A stretch of DNA of 64,000 nucleotides from Acinetobacter silvestris (GCF_002135235.1 NZ_NEGB01000004.1:1-64000); one strand, 5' to 3'; shown: positions 29,096 to 41,420, counted from the stretch's first letter. Numbers and translations are program-made. The notes: generated by a model not told the origin, from the sequence alone.

Positions 29096-30250
29096 TCACC
29101 CAAGCAACTCTTTATTCAACTTCACCAAACAATCAGAATTAATATCCGCAATGGTTTTTGCACCTGTCAATGTCATCGCAACACGCATTTCTTTATCAAT
29201 TAAATCCAATAAATTAGAAACACCCTCACCCCCCGCAGCAGCTAAGGCATAGACAAATGCACGACCCAACATACAAGTATCGGCACCCATCGCCAACATA
29301 CGAACGACGTCTAATCCATTACGAATGCCTGAATCGACTAGAATTTTAATATCGCCTTTCACCGCATCTGCAATTGGAGGTAACGCACGAGCAGAAGATA
29401 AAACACCATCTAACTGACGACCACCATGGTTTGAAACCACAATCCCATCGGCACCAAAACGCACCGCATCCTTAGCATCTTCAGGATCTAAAATGCCTTT
29501 GATGACCATTGGTCCATCCCAGAATTCACGAATCCACTCTAAGTCTTTCCATGATATAGATGGATCAAAGTTATTTCCCAACCAGCCAATATAATCTTCA
29601 AGACCTGTTGGTTTACCCAAGTATTTTGAAATATTACCTAAGTCATGTGGACGACCAAGCAAACCAACATTCCATGCCCAGTGTGGATGCATACACGATT
29701 GCATATAACGACGCATCGCTGCATTTGGACCACTCATGCCTGAATGTGCATCACGGTAACGTGCACCCGGAACTGGCATATCAACGGTAAAAACCAAAGT
29801 TGAGCAACCTGCTGCTTTAGCACGTTCCAAGGCATTTTTCATAAAGCCACGGTCACGCAGTACATATAATTGGAACCACATTGGACGTTTGATTGCAGGT
29901 GCGACTTCTTCAATGGGACAGACTGAAACGGTGGATAAGGTAAATGGAATGCCCTTTTTATCCGCAGCAACAGCGGCTTGAACTTCACCTCGACGCGCAT
30001 ACATGCCTGTTAAACCCACAGGTGATAATGCAACAGGCATCGATAAGGTTTCATCAAAAAGCTTGGTTTCCAAGCTCAATTGTGACATGTCATTTAGAAC
30101 ACGTTGCCTAAGCGCAATTTTTGATAAGTCTTCTACATTACGTTGCAGTGTATATTCCGCATTCGCACCACCATCAATGTAATGAAATAAGAAAGGCGGT
30201 AAACGACGTCTCGCGGCTTCACGATAATCATTAGCAGAAGAAATAATCAT
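29096..30250 (-). CDS. lldD: L-lactate dehydrogenase (FMN, quinone-linked)
   Basis: 384 residues, full length. It belongs to the FMN alpha-hydroxyacid oxidase family: [18 protein letters not shown] at the N terminus, [25 protein letters not shown], and [11 protein letters not shown] with the active-site histidine. It oxidises L-lactate to pyruvate at the inner membrane. Its start is 2 bp from the lldR stop, so lldP-lldR-lldD is one operon. Confidence 0.96.
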   Translation of the reverse strand: MIISSANDYREAARRRLPPFLFHYIDGGANAEYTLQRNVEDLSKIALRQRVLNDMSQLSLETKLFDETLSMPVALSPVGLTGMYARRGEVQAAVAADKKGIPFTLSTVSVCPIEEVAPAIKRPMWFQLYVLRDRGFMKNALERAKAAGCSTLVFTVDMPVPGARYRDAHSGMSGPNAAMRRYMQSCMHPHWAWNVGLLGRPHDLGNISKYLGKPTGLEDYIGWLGNNFDPSISWKDLEWIREFWDGPMVIKGILDPEDAKDAVRFGADGIVVSNHGGRQLDGVLSSARALPPIADAVKGDIKILVDSGIRNGLDVVRMLAMGADTCMLGRAFVYALAAAGGEGVSNLLDLIDKEMRVAMTLTGAKTIADINSDCLVKLNKELLG

Positions 30251-30252
30251 AG

Positions 30253-31011
30253 TTATATCCTGTTTAATCGACTGGCACGCTGACGACGGGCTTCTTCCTC
30301 ATCAATCATACGCACTTGTTGAACTACAAACTCAATATGTCCACAGACTGCTGTTCGAGCAGCTTCTGGGTCTTTACGTTCAATTGCATCCATCACTTGA
30401 TAATGTTGATCATGCAATTGATCAAAACGATGCGATTCTGAATAGACTTTTCGTCGCCCCAAAACCACGTTAAATTTTAATAAATCAAATAAGCCCCGCA
30501 TCATTTGGATCAAAACCAAATTATGGGAAGCTTCAGCAATCGCCAAATGAAATTGAGCATCGGCAATAGAGGCTTGCTCATCGTCAGCTAACGACTGGAA
30601 ATGGGTAATTTCTTCATAGAAATGGCGAATTTTCACCAAATCTTCTTTGGTCGCACGTTGTGCCGCATACCATGCTGTGCCACCTTCTAGAATGATGCGC
30701 GCTTCCTGCACATCAAAACGATAGGCAGGATCTTCATCAATCAACATACTTAAAGGTTGCACAATTTGATATTGCGACCAATTAGTCGGCAATTGCTGCA
30801 AAAAATTCCCCGCGCCAACTTTACTCACCAACATACCGGTACTGGTCAATTGTTGAATCGCTTCACGTAAAGAAGAACGCGACACGCCAAGTTGTTCACA
30901 TAATTTCCGTTCCGCAGGCAAACGGTCTCCGATCTGCATATTGGTTTGTTCGATCAACATGCGAAGGTTTTGTACCACTTTATCGGAGACTTTCATTCTG
31001 GTTGTACTCAA
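30253..31011 (-). CDS. lldR: Lactate-responsive GntR/FadR-type regulator
   Basis: 252 residues. N-terminal winged HTH of the GntR type ([28 protein letters not shown], about 22-50) and a C-terminal FCD effector domain with its metal-binding histidines ([33 protein letters not shown]). It controls the lld genes in response to lactate and should bind the two TTGGT-ACCAA palindromes upstream of lldP. Seven bp after lldP. Confidence 0.94.
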   Translation of the reverse strand: MSTTRMKVSDKVVQNLRMLIEQTNMQIGDRLPAERKLCEQLGVSRSSLREAIQQLTSTGMLVSKVGAGNFLQQLPTNWSQYQIVQPLSMLIDEDPAYRFDVQEARIILEGGTAWYAAQRATKEDLVKIRHFYEEITHFQSLADDEQASIADAQFHLAIAEASHNLVLIQMMRGLFDLLKFNVVLGRRKVYSESHRFDQLHDQHYQVMDAIERKDPEAARTAVCGHIEFVVQQVRMIDEEEARRQRASRLNRI

Positions 31012-31018
31012 TTGCGTG

Positions 31019-32689
31019 TTATGGAATCATCCATGGGAACACATAGGCTTGTAAGGTCACAATAATACCAATCATCACCGTAAAAGTTATACTGTGTTTA
31101 ACGGTAAAACGAAACAGATCCGACTCTTTACCGACTAAACCTACCGCTGCACAGGCAATGGCAATCGACTGAGGAGAAATCATTTTCCCCGTCACACCAC
31201 CACTAGTATTTGCAGCAACCAATAAGACTTCTGGCACACCAATTTGTTGCGCAGTCGTGGCCTGTAGTGCAGAAAACAATGCATTGGCTGATGTATCTGA
31301 ACCCGTCAAAAATACACCAATCCAACCTAAGAAGGGTGAGAAGAAAGTAAACGCTTGACCCGTATGCGCCAGTGCCAAAGCCAATGTTGCAGACATTCCT
31401 GAATAGTTCGCGATAAATGCAAAAGACAACACCATACCAATCGAATAAATCGGTGTTTTAAGATCATTAAACGTTTCAGCAAAGGTTTTTAATGCATCAC
31501 GTGGTTTCATTTTCAAGTAAATGATGGTGATGATGGCAGCAATCATGATTGCTGTACCTGTTGCAGAGAACCAATCAAATTTATAAATGGCATCGTAGTC
31601 CTTAATTTCAGGAACCACAGGTGGCATTTTCTGAATCATTTGATGCAAATACGGTATTTTTATTGAGAATACCAAGTCATTCAGTGCACCACCTTTCGCA
31701 AACAAATCTTTAAACGGCTTAATACTCCAAATCGTCACCATGACGGTTAACACTGCAAATGGAGACCATGCTTTAGCAATTTGACCCAAACTGTATTGCT
31801 TACGTGTTTCAGCAACAACATTTTCATCCACTTTAATATCTTCATCTTGGAAGCGGAAAATATGCTTTGGCTGCCAGTATTTTAATAACAAGGTTAAGCT
31901 GACCAATGAAGCAATTGCTGCGGTAACATCGGGTAGTTCTGGACCCACAAAATTTGAGGTTAAATATTGCGCTAAAGAGAATGAAAGACTTGCCACAAAA
32001 ATTGCGGGCCATGTTTCTTTCACCCCACGCCAGCCATCCATAATCGCCATGATCCAGATCAATACAATCGGTACCATAAATGGTAATTGACGACCCACCA
32101 TCTGACTGATTTCCATGGTGTCTACACCAGAAACCTGACCTGCGACAATAATAGGAATCCCCATAGCACCAAAGGCAACGGGTGCTGTATTCACAATTAA
32201 ACATAGCCCTGCTGCATAGAGTGGTTTAAATCCTAATCCCACCAATAAAGCGGCGGTAATTGCGACTGGTGCACCAAAGCCTGCCGCACCCTCAAGGAAA
32301 GTACCAAAGGCAAAACCCACCAACAGCATTTGCAAACGCTGATCTTCAGTAATAGACAAAATCGAAGCACGAATAATGTCAAATTGACCCGTTTTTACTG
32401 AAATTTTATATAGAAACAATGCGCCAAGAATAATCCAAGCAATTGGCCATAAACCATATAAAAAGCCATAAGCCATGGATGCAAATGCCATCGCAACGGG
32501 CATTTGGTATGCAAAAAGAGAAACAAGCAATGCCAAAACAACAGTGATTGTTCCTGCGACACTACCCTTCATACGAAATACGGCAAGTGCCAGAAAGAAA
32601 AAAATAATTGGAATAAGCGCAACGCTACTGGAAATCCAGATATTGCCCATAGGATCGTAATTCTGTTGCCAATGTTGCAGCATTGTCAT
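31019..32689 (-). CDS. lldP: L-lactate permease
   Basis: 556 residues with about 12-14 membrane segments and the LctP family signatures ([59 protein letters not shown]). Inner-membrane lactate/proton symporter that starts the lldPRD operon. Its promoter region contains both LldR-type operators. Confidence 0.96.
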   Translation of the reverse strand: MTMLQHWQQNYDPMGNIWISSSVALIPIIFFFLALAVFRMKGSVAGTITVVLALLVSLFAYQMPVAMAFASMAYGFLYGLWPIAWIILGALFLYKISVKTGQFDIIRASILSITEDQRLQMLLVGFAFGTFLEGAAGFGAPVAITAALLVGLGFKPLYAAGLCLIVNTAPVAFGAMGIPIIVAGQVSGVDTMEISQMVGRQLPFMVPIVLIWIMAIMDGWRGVKETWPAIFVASLSFSLAQYLTSNFVGPELPDVTAAIASLVSLTLLLKYWQPKHIFRFQDEDIKVDENVVAETRKQYSLGQIAKAWSPFAVLTVMVTIWSIKPFKDLFAKGGALNDLVFSIKIPYLHQMIQKMPPVVPEIKDYDAIYKFDWFSATGTAIMIAAIITIIYLKMKPRDALKTFAETFNDLKTPIYSIGMVLSFAFIANYSGMSATLALALAHTGQAFTFFSPFLGWIGVFLTGSDTSANALFSALQATTAQQIGVPEVLLVAANTSGGVTGKMISPQSIAIACAAVGLVGKESDLFRFTVKHSITFTVMIGIIVTLQAYVFPWMIP

Positions 32690-32751
32690 CTCCTTGAAAT
32701 GCTTGCGAGGATGTTAAGAGTGGTTTGGCTATCATTCATCTGAAAATCAAT

Positions 32752-32766
32752 ATTGGTAATACCAAT
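32752..32766. promoter_or_regulatory. LldR operator O1
   Basis: ATTGGTAATACCAAT, a 15-bp palindrome matching the FadR/LldR-type pattern TTGGT-N3-ACCAA, 63 bp before the lldP start. Confidence 0.8.
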
Positions 32767-32856
32767 TTTATTAAAACCAAGAATTAATCCAGATAATATG
32801 CCTTTATATTAGTTTCTGCTGATTTAAAGATCAATATTGGTCTGAATTTATTTTAT

Positions 32857-32871
32857 ATTGGTCATACCAAT
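32857..32871. promoter_or_regulatory. LldR operator O2
   Basis: ATTGGTCATACCAAT, centred 105 bp (ten helical turns) from O1, so both face the same side of the DNA. A half site ATTGGTCTGA lies at 32836. E. coli lldPRD also has two operators and a loop model. Confidence 0.78.
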
Positions 32872-32997
32872 AATCAGAATAATTCGTTGATAATTCCAGT
32901 TTAAAATTCAGACCAAATAAAGTTAACAATATGATTTACTTTTTTATTTTTACAACTTAAGTCAAAGAATATCTCGCCACAGTTATCTTATGCGACT

Positions 32998-33288
32998 TTA
33001 GTCGTATGGTTTTATTTTCATCCCTTTCCCACTTAATTTAAGACTGTGAACAATGAATTCCACAGACTTATCGATTAAATATAAAGCACTCTCAATAACT
33101 AAATCGGCTGAATACTATGCTTCGTACTCACAATTAAGCACAGCACTCCAACTTGCTACTACATGAGGTTTAATATCTTCAATCTGTGTTTTCACTCTGT
33201 TACGGTGCATTTTTTGATCTAAATAGAAGATAGGTTTTAAATTTTTTATGCAATAGAAATCATCCCTCTCACTGAACTTACAATAATT
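32998..33288 (-). pseudogene. Possible decayed ORF between lldP and argG
   Basis: 97 minus-strand codons broken by a single TAG (33115-33117). The peptide looks protein-like: FYLDQKMHRNRVKTQIEDIK, then VVASWSAVLNCEYEA, the stop, then YSADLVIESALYLIDKSVEF. There is no start codon, ribosome site or recognised family, and a chance open frame remains possible. The remaining parts of 32690-33428 hold only the LldR operators and the argG promoter region. Confidence 0.25.
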
Positions 33289-33416
33289 TTAACTTTAACG
33301 AATATTTTTATTGAATGTCCTTTTTTAAGAAAACAAGCCGAATCAAAAGTGTTACAATACAGCGTTTATAAATTCTCCTTGGCCACCAATAGCTATGTGG
33401 TGCCTATTTAAAATAG

Positions 33417-34772
<1,356 letters not shown>

Positions 34773-34786
34773 GTTTGTTTAAAGTT

Positions 34787-34817
34787 AAAAAAACCGCCTG
34801 CTGAGGCGGTTTTTTTT
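34787..34817 (+). terminator. argG terminator
   Basis: AAAAAAACCGCCT / AGGCGGTTTTTTTT with loop GCTG. Confidence 0.92.
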
Positions 34818-34898
34818 AAATGTCATAATTTAAAGTTTCATTTTAGGTGAACAGAAAATAACATCACCCATTAAAGCAGTCCAATCTAACTAAAAAAA

Positions 34899-35930
34899 TT
34901 ATTCAAGAAATTTTACCACCACACCGGGTTGTACTTTACGACCTAAATCATTAGCATCCCAATTTGTTAGGCGAATACAGCCATGCGAAGCTGTTTTAGA
35001 AATCAATGACGGATTTGGCGTTCCATGAATACCAAAAGATGGCTTACTTAATGCAATCCAAATATTACCAACTGGTCCATTTGGCCCAGGAGGTAAAACC
35101 AATGACTTTCTATTACCACCCTGCACAAAGTTTTTCGGTGAATAACCATAATAAGGATTTGCTGCAACCTTGACTACTTTATGCGTTCCTTTGGGTGATG
35201 GTGTCTCTGATCCACCAATTGTCGCAGGAAAGGATGCAATTAAATGATTTTTCCCATTAAATAGATAAAGCTGGCGAGCTCCCTTATGGGCAATAATTAA
35301 ATTCACATCGTGTGGCAAATCATTGCGTACATTAGGGACTAGAATTTTTTCACCTACTTGATTAAAGGTTGCTTTCGGATTGAGTTGACGTAAAAACTCT
35401 TCATCAATATGAAACTTCTCACCCAACATCTCCGTTATTCTCAGGTAATACAATCCCGGCATTTTGGCTTGTAATGCATAATTCCGGGGAATACTTTTTG
35501 CAAAGGGTCCTTTTAGATCTTGTGCAGTGATGACATAGACCCCAAAAGCAGGATTAGACTGTTTTGAAATTAAGCTATCCCAAGTTTGCTGAGTCAGTTG
35601 CCCAGTAATTGGGAAACCTTGAATTTGCTGATAGGTTGAAAGCGCTTTGAGAAAGTTTTTACCACTTTTACCATCTATTGCACCTGGCGAGGCATGTAAA
35701 TTATTTAACATTACTTGCGCACGTGCATAGGCTGGAAATTGCCCTCGACCTAGGTCTATCGTCCACTTCGCTTTATTTATATCCTCCAGCGTCCAGACCT
35801 GTTTCACTTCTGTAACTGCAAGATTATTTTTTACAGTTGCATCTACTGTTTGAAGTGCAAATGATTGGGAAGGTAAATTCAATATTATAAAACACGCAAC
35901 ATATAAAAATTTTGGCAGCAACTTGCCCAT
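34899..35930 (-). CDS. Periplasmic L,D-transpeptidase (YkuD domain)
   Basis: 343 residues. A Sec signal peptide ends near SFA (25). A peptidoglycan-binding-like helical region follows (about 80-125), then a LysM-like stretch (EEFLRQLNPKATFNQVGEKI), then the YkuD domain. The catalytic motif is HGT...SHGCIRLTNWD with Cys318 as nucleophile. Such enzymes make 3-3 peptidoglycan crosslinks or attach lipoproteins to peptidoglycan in the periplasm. Domain order resembles YbiS/ErfK/YnhG proteins; which activity it has cannot be told. Confidence 0.92.
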   Translation of the reverse strand: MGKLLPKFLYVACFIILNLPSQSFALQTVDATVKNNLAVTEVKQVWTLEDINKAKWTIDLGRGQFPAYARAQVMLNNLHASPGAIDGKSGKNFLKALSTYQQIQGFPITGQLTQQTWDSLISKQSNPAFGVYVITAQDLKGPFAKSIPRNYALQAKMPGLYYLRITEMLGEKFHIDEEFLRQLNPKATFNQVGEKILVPNVRNDLPHDVNLIIAHKGARQLYLFNGKNHLIASFPATIGGSETPSPKGTHKVVKVAANPYYGYSPKNFVQGGNRKSLVLPPGPNGPVGNIWIALSKPSFGIHGTPNPSLISKTASHGCIRLTNWDANDLGRKVQPGVVVKFLE

Positions 35931-36349
35931 ATCACACTCTCTAAATTTATCTTAATATTGAATCTTTCATAACGTTATTCAATTAACTGCACTGAATTTT
36001 AATTTTAACAGTTAAAACGTTTCTCATTTGAATCTGGTTTAAATAAATAATCCCACATTATCTTTTCTCATTCGTCATAAAAGCATAAGTCATATTTAAA
36101 GAAAAAGAAATTAATTCAGCATCAGCTGACTAGAACATAGTAAAAAATTAAACACATATAAAAAAGATAAAACAACAACTTAACTTAAATATATTATTCC
36201 AAATAACAAACTTATGTTTACCACCCCCAAATAGCTTATTTTCAGATCAAATTAATGGTGATGATCGTCCCATTATCGTGCTTAATTTTAAATAGCAGTT
36301 ACCATTTTGAGCCTTAATCGATTATTATCTATTTTATTTGCTTGTAAGA
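35931..36349. other. 419-bp AT-rich divergent intergenic region
   Basis: Lies between the divergent L,D-transpeptidase and pyrC genes. No ORF, hairpin or RNA recognised. Confidence 0.5.
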
Positions 36350-37390
36350 ATGACCTTGAATACGATTACTTTACTTCAACCTGATGATTGGCATGCACAT
36401 CTTCGTGATGGTCTCGCACTACAACGTACTGTACCTGATTTAGCAAAGCAATTTGCCCGCGCTATTTGTATGCCTAATTTGGTTCCGCCAGTAAAAACGG
36501 TTGAAGAAGCAAATGCCTATCGTGAACGTATTTTAGCGCATGTTCCGGAAGGGATACACTTTGACCCACGCATGGTCCTTTATTTCACGGATCATACTGC
36601 ACCAAGTGAAGTCAAAAAAATTAAAGAATCTGCGCATGTCAATGCAATTAAGCTCTACCCTGCTGGCGCAACGACGAATTCTGACAATGGTGTGAGTGAT
36701 ATTCGTAAAGTCTACGCTGTTATCGAACAGCTAGAAGAACATCAAGTGCCATTATTACTACACGGCGAAGTCACACATCAACATGTTGATATTTTTGATC
36801 GCGAAAAGCGTTTTATTGATGAGGTTCTTTCCCCATTATTAAAACAGTTTCCTAAACTAAAATTAGTTTTAGAACACATTACGACCAGTGAAGCGGCACA
36901 TTTCGTGCTTGAACATGATCGTCATGTAGCTGCAACCATTACACCGCAACATTTACTGTTTAATCGTAATGATATGCTGGTGGGTGGTGTTAAACCTCAT
37001 TTCTATTGTTTACCGATCCTAAAACGTCAAACACACCAACAGACATTATTGGAAGTCGCCACCAGTGGTAGTCCTAAGTTTTTCTTAGGCACAGATAGCG
37101 CGCCACATTCTAAAAACGCGAAGGAAAATGCATGTGGTTGTGCAGGATGTTATAGTGCACCTACAGCGATCGAGCTCTATGCTCAAGCTTTCGATCAAAT
37201 CGGTAAAATTGAACGACTAGAAGGTTTTGCAAGTCATTTTGGTGCAGACTTTTATGGTTTACCACGTAATACCAATACCATTACGCTGGTAAAAGAAAAT
37301 CAAGTTATTCCTGAAAGTTTGGATTATTTGGATGGTGAGAAAATTATTCCACTGTATGCTGGAAAAACCATTCAATGGAGAAAAGTGTGA
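36350..37390 (+). CDS. pyrC: Dihydroorotase
   Basis: 346 residues from ATG 36350; an in-frame TTG at 36338 was rejected because [20 protein letters not shown] matches the family N terminus. Metal ligands are seen in [19 protein letters not shown] (carboxylated lysine), LLHGEV, LEHITT and GTDSAPH. It closes carbamoyl-aspartate to dihydroorotate in pyrimidine synthesis. Its 3' end overlaps rnt by 16 bp. Confidence 0.96.
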   Translation: MTLNTITLLQPDDWHAHLRDGLALQRTVPDLAKQFARAICMPNLVPPVKTVEEANAYRERILAHVPEGIHFDPRMVLYFTDHTAPSEVKKIKESAHVNAIKLYPAGATTNSDNGVSDIRKVYAVIEQLEEHQVPLLLHGEVTHQHVDIFDREKRFIDEVLSPLLKQFPKLKLVLEHITTSEAAHFVLEHDRHVAATITPQHLLFNRNDMLVGGVKPHFYCLPILKRQTHQQTLLEVATSGSPKFFLGTDSAPHSKNAKENACGCAGCYSAPTAIELYAQAFDQIGKIERLEGFASHFGADFYGLPRNTNTITLVKENQVIPESLDYLDGEKIIPLYAGKTIQWRKV

Positions 37391-38034
37391 CAACTGAAAT
37401 ACAATCTGCAATTGGCCAACGATTCCGTGGTTTTTTACCTGTTGTCGTTGACGTCGAAACCGCAGGTTTTAATGCCGAAACTGATGCACTGCTAGAAATT
37501 GCATGTATTCCAATTGTTTATGATGCTGAAGGAAAATTTGTTCCTGGTGAGGCACATCATGCACATATAAATCCGTTTGAAGGTGCAAACTTAGATCGAC
37601 GCTCTTTAGATTTTATTGGGATTGACCCATTTAATCCTATGCGTATAGCAATGGCTGAAGATGAAAAATCTGCGTTAAAACGTATGTTTAAATCAGTCAA
37701 CGAAGTTCGTAAGCAGCAGCAATGTACGCATGCCGTACTTGTTGGTCATAATGCCCATTTTGACCTCGGCTTTGTCAAAGCCGCAATTGCACGTACAGGC
37801 ACTAAAAATCAGAATCCTTTTCATAGCTTTTCTGTTTTTGATACTGTGACCTTAAGTGCTGTGATGTTTGGACAAACGGTACTCGCAAAATCATGTATTC
37901 AAGCTGGAATAGAGTTTGATGGTAAGGAAGCACACTCTGCTTTATATGACACTCAAAAGACTGCTGAACTGTTTTGCTATATTTTGAACAAACTCGCACC
38001 TCACCTACTTGACACATTGGCGGCGGATCAATAA
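37375..38034 (+). CDS. rnt: Ribonuclease T
   Basis: 219 residues. A DEDDh exonuclease with [20 protein letters not shown] and the final [14 protein letters not shown]. It trims 3' ends of tRNA, 5S and 23S rRNA. Start choice: ATG 37375 overlaps the pyrC tail; GTG 37387 is an alternative with GGAG 6 bases before it. The coupling pyrC-rnt and a tRNA gene directly downstream are visible. Confidence 0.95.
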   Translation: MEKSVTTEIQSAIGQRFRGFLPVVVDVETAGFNAETDALLEIACIPIVYDAEGKFVPGEAHHAHINPFEGANLDRRSLDFIGIDPFNPMRIAMAEDEKSALKRMFKSVNEVRKQQQCTHAVLVGHNAHFDLGFVKAAIARTGTKNQNPFHSFSVFDTVTLSAVMFGQTVLAKSCIQAGIEFDGKEAHSALYDTQKTAELFCYILNKLAPHLLDTLAADQ

Positions 38035-38053
38035 GATACCGCCATCTTCTAAC

Positions 38054-38129
38054 GACCCTATCGTCTAGAGGCCTAGGACATCGCCCTTTCACGGCGGTAA
38101 CCGGGGTTCGAATCCCCGTAGGGTCGCCA
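38054..38129 (+). tRNA. tRNA-Glu (anticodon UUC)
   Basis: 76 nt with encoded CCA. The acceptor stem GACCCTA / TAGGGTC pairs, the anticodon loop is CTTTCAC (TTC), and the T loop is GGTTCGAATCC. Strongly similar to E. coli tRNA-Glu. It follows rnt by 19 bp. Confidence 0.96.
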
Positions 38130-38380
38130 TATATTTTTCATACCAATAATATTCAAATTATCTTTTTATTTTCTTAAAACTTCATTCCATACACATTCTT
38201 TCGATTCCATATTTATTATATTTAAGTTTTTTTAAATTCTTTCATTTCTTAATTGATAATTACATCTTCATTCGGTACATAAATTGTCGTTTTAAATCGT
38301 AAATTTATTGCGCTAGACTTGAAATATAAGAATCACCCTCGATTTAATAGATTAAATGAATTCTATTTATAACTGTGAAT

Positions 38381-39313
38381 ATGAACAATCAAAACAAGCC
38401 TGAAATTATAACCATTAATGATCAAAATTTTGGCAGCCATGTAGAGCATTGGAGTTTATTAACAGACGATCCTACAACAGAAGTGCCAAAATGGTTAGGT
38501 TTAGCTTTAAATGACCCGATTATGCCCATGGGTCTATGTAAACAAGAATCAGATATGGATACTTCATCTTGGCTTATTCAGGGACCAAGCTCTGCTAGCA
38601 TTCAGTTAGCGCAAGTCATTGCCGTTGAAAATGGCAAACCCAAAGCGGTCAAAACAGCTTTTCCAACATTTGAAAGCCCATATGTGATTCATGCCAGCAT
38701 TAATCGGATCATTACCTGCCAGTCCAATACTCAAGCAGTTCTATGCCTACAGCTCAGTCCAAACAGCACGGTATATGCTTTTGATAACTTGTATTCGGTC
38801 AATCATGATCAATATCAGAAAGATCAAACATACAAAGTGCAATTTAACGCTTGGGCGTATGAATTAGAAAAAGTATCTGACCATGAACAAATTATTGTGG
38901 ATGATCCTGCATCAATTAAACATCATCGTGCATTAAATGATATTTTGTTCGAGAATAACGGAATTACACCACCTAATTTACAAGAACTGATTGATGCATG
39001 GGAACCAAAATCGGAAGATGATAAAGCACCAGTGACCGTCGACTTTTCCAAAATGGTGGCTTACTTATATGGAGAAACTATAGGTCAGGAAGATGAAGCT
39101 TGGTTCCAAGGTAAAATCGTCGGTAAAACTCAAATACAATTTATGCAACAAGACTATACCCTTTACGATGTCACTTTGATTTTAGAAGAGAATCAACCTG
39201 CGACACTTATTCGTATTGCAAGCAAAGATACGGCCTATAAAAACTTTGAAATTGGTCAATATATTCGTGGCAATATTTGGATTCAAGCCAATATTTTCTC
39301 AAATGCTGACTAA
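38381..39313 (+). CDS. Uncharacterised cytoplasmic protein
   Basis: 310 residues from ATG 38381 (a GTG two codons upstream is also possible; neither has a clear ribosome site). No signal peptide, membrane segment or cysteine-rich motif. The sequence is acidic and tryptophan-containing (VEHWSLLTDD, NAWAYELEKV, LIDAWEPKSEDDKAPV), with a C-terminal all-beta-looking part (AWFQGKIVGKTQIQF, ENQPATLIRIASKDTA). I do not recognise the family. It follows tRNA-Glu and ends at a long hairpin. Confidence 0.7.
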   Translation: MNNQNKPEIITINDQNFGSHVEHWSLLTDDPTTEVPKWLGLALNDPIMPMGLCKQESDMDTSSWLIQGPSSASIQLAQVIAVENGKPKAVKTAFPTFESPYVIHASINRIITCQSNTQAVLCLQLSPNSTVYAFDNLYSVNHDQYQKDQTYKVQFNAWAYELEKVSDHEQIIVDDPASIKHHRALNDILFENNGITPPNLQELIDAWEPKSEDDKAPVTVDFSKMVAYLYGETIGQEDEAWFQGKIVGKTQIQFMQQDYTLYDVTLILEENQPATLIRIASKDTAYKNFEIGQYIRGNIWIQANIFSNAD

Positions 39314-39337
39314 GTTTTAAATTATATATGCGAGGTT

Positions 39338-39381
39338 CTCTAAGTTGTGGATTAAAATCATTTTTAATCCACAACTTAGAG
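39338..39381. other. 20-bp perfect inverted repeat after the unknown gene
   Basis: CTCTAAGTTGTGGATTAAAA and its exact complement around the loop TCAT, 25 bp past the stop. There is no immediate T run, so it may be an mRNA-end stabiliser or factor-assisted terminator. The remaining 39382-39780 is AT-rich with nothing recognised. Confidence 0.65.
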
Positions 39382-39780
39382 CAAAAACATCCATTTTTAA
39401 ATAAATCATCATGCAATAAAATAATTGTGATTAATATTTAAAGTGTTAATTTCAAGTTTCATCATGATTCGGTATGACTAAAATCTAATTTTTATAATAT
39501 GCGATGATAAATGTAGGTCGTAAACTTAAAACTGAGGATGCGAATAAAATAAATGATTAAGTCATGATTCAACACAACAGATAATAATCCAGCATTCTAA
39601 ATTCCATAGCATTCCAAACTGACCAATCATTGAATACATCGCTTTTATAATTCATATTCAATACATGACATACTATTTAAATGTACATCACCATGTAAAA
39701 TAGTACTTTATTTAATCAAAGTTTTATGTTAAAAATAAAAACTCAACAGGATTTAATAATAATTTAAAGTTCTAGGCTCA

Positions 39781-39936
39781 ATGATGAAAATTATACCTGA
39801 ACAATCAACCAGTCTAATTAATCAAGAAAGCAATTTTCGCTTAAGCTTGGATAAAGGGGCTTTTTGCTTTTTTATTTTAGGTATGTTTCTTGCTGCAATG
39901 ATTTTCCACTATTTAGGTCTATTTCCAACAAGTTAA
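39781..39936 (+). CDS. Small single-pass membrane protein (51 residues)
   Basis: Starts MMKIIPEQSTSLINQESNFR and ends HYLGLFPTS. One hydrophobic helix (CFFILGMFLAAMIFHYLGLF, about 29-48) follows a polar N-terminal segment. A weak AGG lies before the ATG. It is convergent with serC across a terminator. No family recognised; a real small protein is plausible from its clean topology. Confidence 0.5.
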   Translation: MMKIIPEQSTSLINQESNFRLSLDKGAFCFFILGMFLAAMIFHYLGLFPTS

Positions 39937-39983
39937 TCCTGTCATCCGCAGCATTTTACCCTTTTGACAAAATGTACCCAATA

Positions 39984-40007
39984 AAAAACCCTCAGCCGAG
40001 GGTTTTT
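39984..40007. terminator. Bidirectional terminator between the small ORF and serC
   Basis: AAAAACCCTC / GAGGGTTTTT with loop AGCC. Confidence 0.9.
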
Positions 40008-40023
40008 GATTTATGTAAAATAC

Positions 40024-41106
40024 TTAACCTTGATGGCGTTTTGCAAAGTCATCCATAAAGTTTACCAATGCTTGTACGCCTGCCAATGGAACAGCGTTAT
40101 AAATACTGGCACGCATACCACCAACTGAACGGTGACCTGCTAAATTAAGCAAATGATTATCTTCTGCTTCTTTTAAGAACAATTTATCGAGATTTGCATT
40201 CGCCAAAGTAAACGGTACATTCATAATTGAACGATTCGCTTCAAAAATTGGATTGGCATAGAAATCACTTGAATCAATATAGCCATATAAAAGTTGAGCT
40301 TTTTCAAGATTCACTTTATGTATAGCATCCACACCACCCTGCTCAAGCAACCATTCAAAAACCAACCCTGATAAATACCAAGCATACGTTGATGGTGTAT
40401 TCACCATTGAATCATTCTTTGCTTGTGCTGAATATTTCAAAATACTTGGAATTTCAGTTTTAGCTTGATCAAGCAAGTCTTCACGCACAATAACTAAAGT
40501 TAAACCCGCTGGACCAATATTCTTTTGTGCACCCGCATAAATCAAACCGAATTTTGAGACATCAATCGGTGCCGATAAAATACTTGAAGACAAGTCAGTA
40601 ACCAGTGGTGCATTCACTTCTGGAATTCCAGCAAATTGCAAACCGCCAATCGTTTCGTTATCTGCATAATGCACATAAGCAGCATCTGCTGATAGATTCC
40701 ATGTGCTTTGCTCTGTAATCGCAAGTTTACCGTTAATGCTCGTCCCCGCTTCTACAACATTAATATCGCCATAACGTTGTGCTTCTTTTAAAGCTTTTTC
40801 AGACCAAATTCCTGTATGGATATAATCTGCTTTACTATTTTTACCTAAAAGGTTTAAAGGAATCGCAGAAAATTGTAATGATGCACCACCCTGTAAGAAC
40901 AAGACTTTATAGTTCTCTGGAATATTCATCAATTGACGTAAATCGGCTTCCGCTTTTTCTGCAACAGCGACATAGTCATCACTACGATGACTCATCTCCA
41001 TAATCGAAAGACCTTTACCGTGCCAATCCAGCATCTCTTGTTGAGCTTTTTCTAAAACAGCAGTGGGTAATGCAGCAGGGCCAGCACAGAAATTGTACGC
41101 GCGCAT
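40024..41106 (-). CDS. serC: Phosphoserine aminotransferase
   Basis: 360 residues from ATG 41106, chosen because AAGGAAA precedes it and MRAYNFCAGPAALP is the family N terminus; the frame is open further upstream. It is a class V aminotransferase with the PLP lysine in IYAGAQKNIGPAG, and HRSDDYV and GGMRASIYNA are visible. It makes phosphoserine for serine and 4-phosphohydroxythreonine for PLP. Confidence 0.96.
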   Translation of the reverse strand: MRAYNFCAGPAALPTAVLEKAQQEMLDWHGKGLSIMEMSHRSDDYVAVAEKAEADLRQLMNIPENYKVLFLQGGASLQFSAIPLNLLGKNSKADYIHTGIWSEKALKEAQRYGDINVVEAGTSINGKLAITEQSTWNLSADAAYVHYADNETIGGLQFAGIPEVNAPLVTDLSSSILSAPIDVSKFGLIYAGAQKNIGPAGLTLVIVREDLLDQAKTEIPSILKYSAQAKNDSMVNTPSTYAWYLSGLVFEWLLEQGGVDAIHKVNLEKAQLLYGYIDSSDFYANPIFEANRSIMNVPFTLANANLDKLFLKEAEDNHLLNLAGHRSVGGMRASIYNAVPLAGVQALVNFMDDFAKRHQG

Positions 41107-41362
41107 GATTTTTCCTTTCAAAGTGAAACACAATAAAATGACGGCATTTAACCACATATAGCAGGTGCTTGCAGTAAATTATCCTGAAAATATTTCAATA
41201 TAATCGGACAATTAAAGTTAAATTTTCAATGAACATTTTGAATTAATTGCAGAATAATTTACATAAAAATACGGCTATGCCTATATGAACCCAGATAAAA
41301 TGCAATAATGACTAAAAATTAATTAAGATACTTATATAAAAAACAATTCAGCGACTGAATTC
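41107..41362. other. Divergent intergenic region serC / tolC-like gene
   Basis: AT-rich promoter region with no ORF. The plus-strand promoter is listed separately. Confidence 0.5.
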
Positions 41363-41392
41363 AAGACACATTCTTTTTTTGCGCTGTATAAT
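41363..41392 (+). promoter_or_regulatory. Sigma-70-type promoter of the export operon
   Basis: TATAAT at 41387-41392 with AAGACA 18 bp upstream (41363-41368), 28 bp before ATG 41421. Transcription starting about 41400 excludes the longer start at TTG 41379. Confidence 0.55.
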
Positions 41393-41420
41393 TTACCCAA
41401 CACTGCTGAGTGACAAATCA

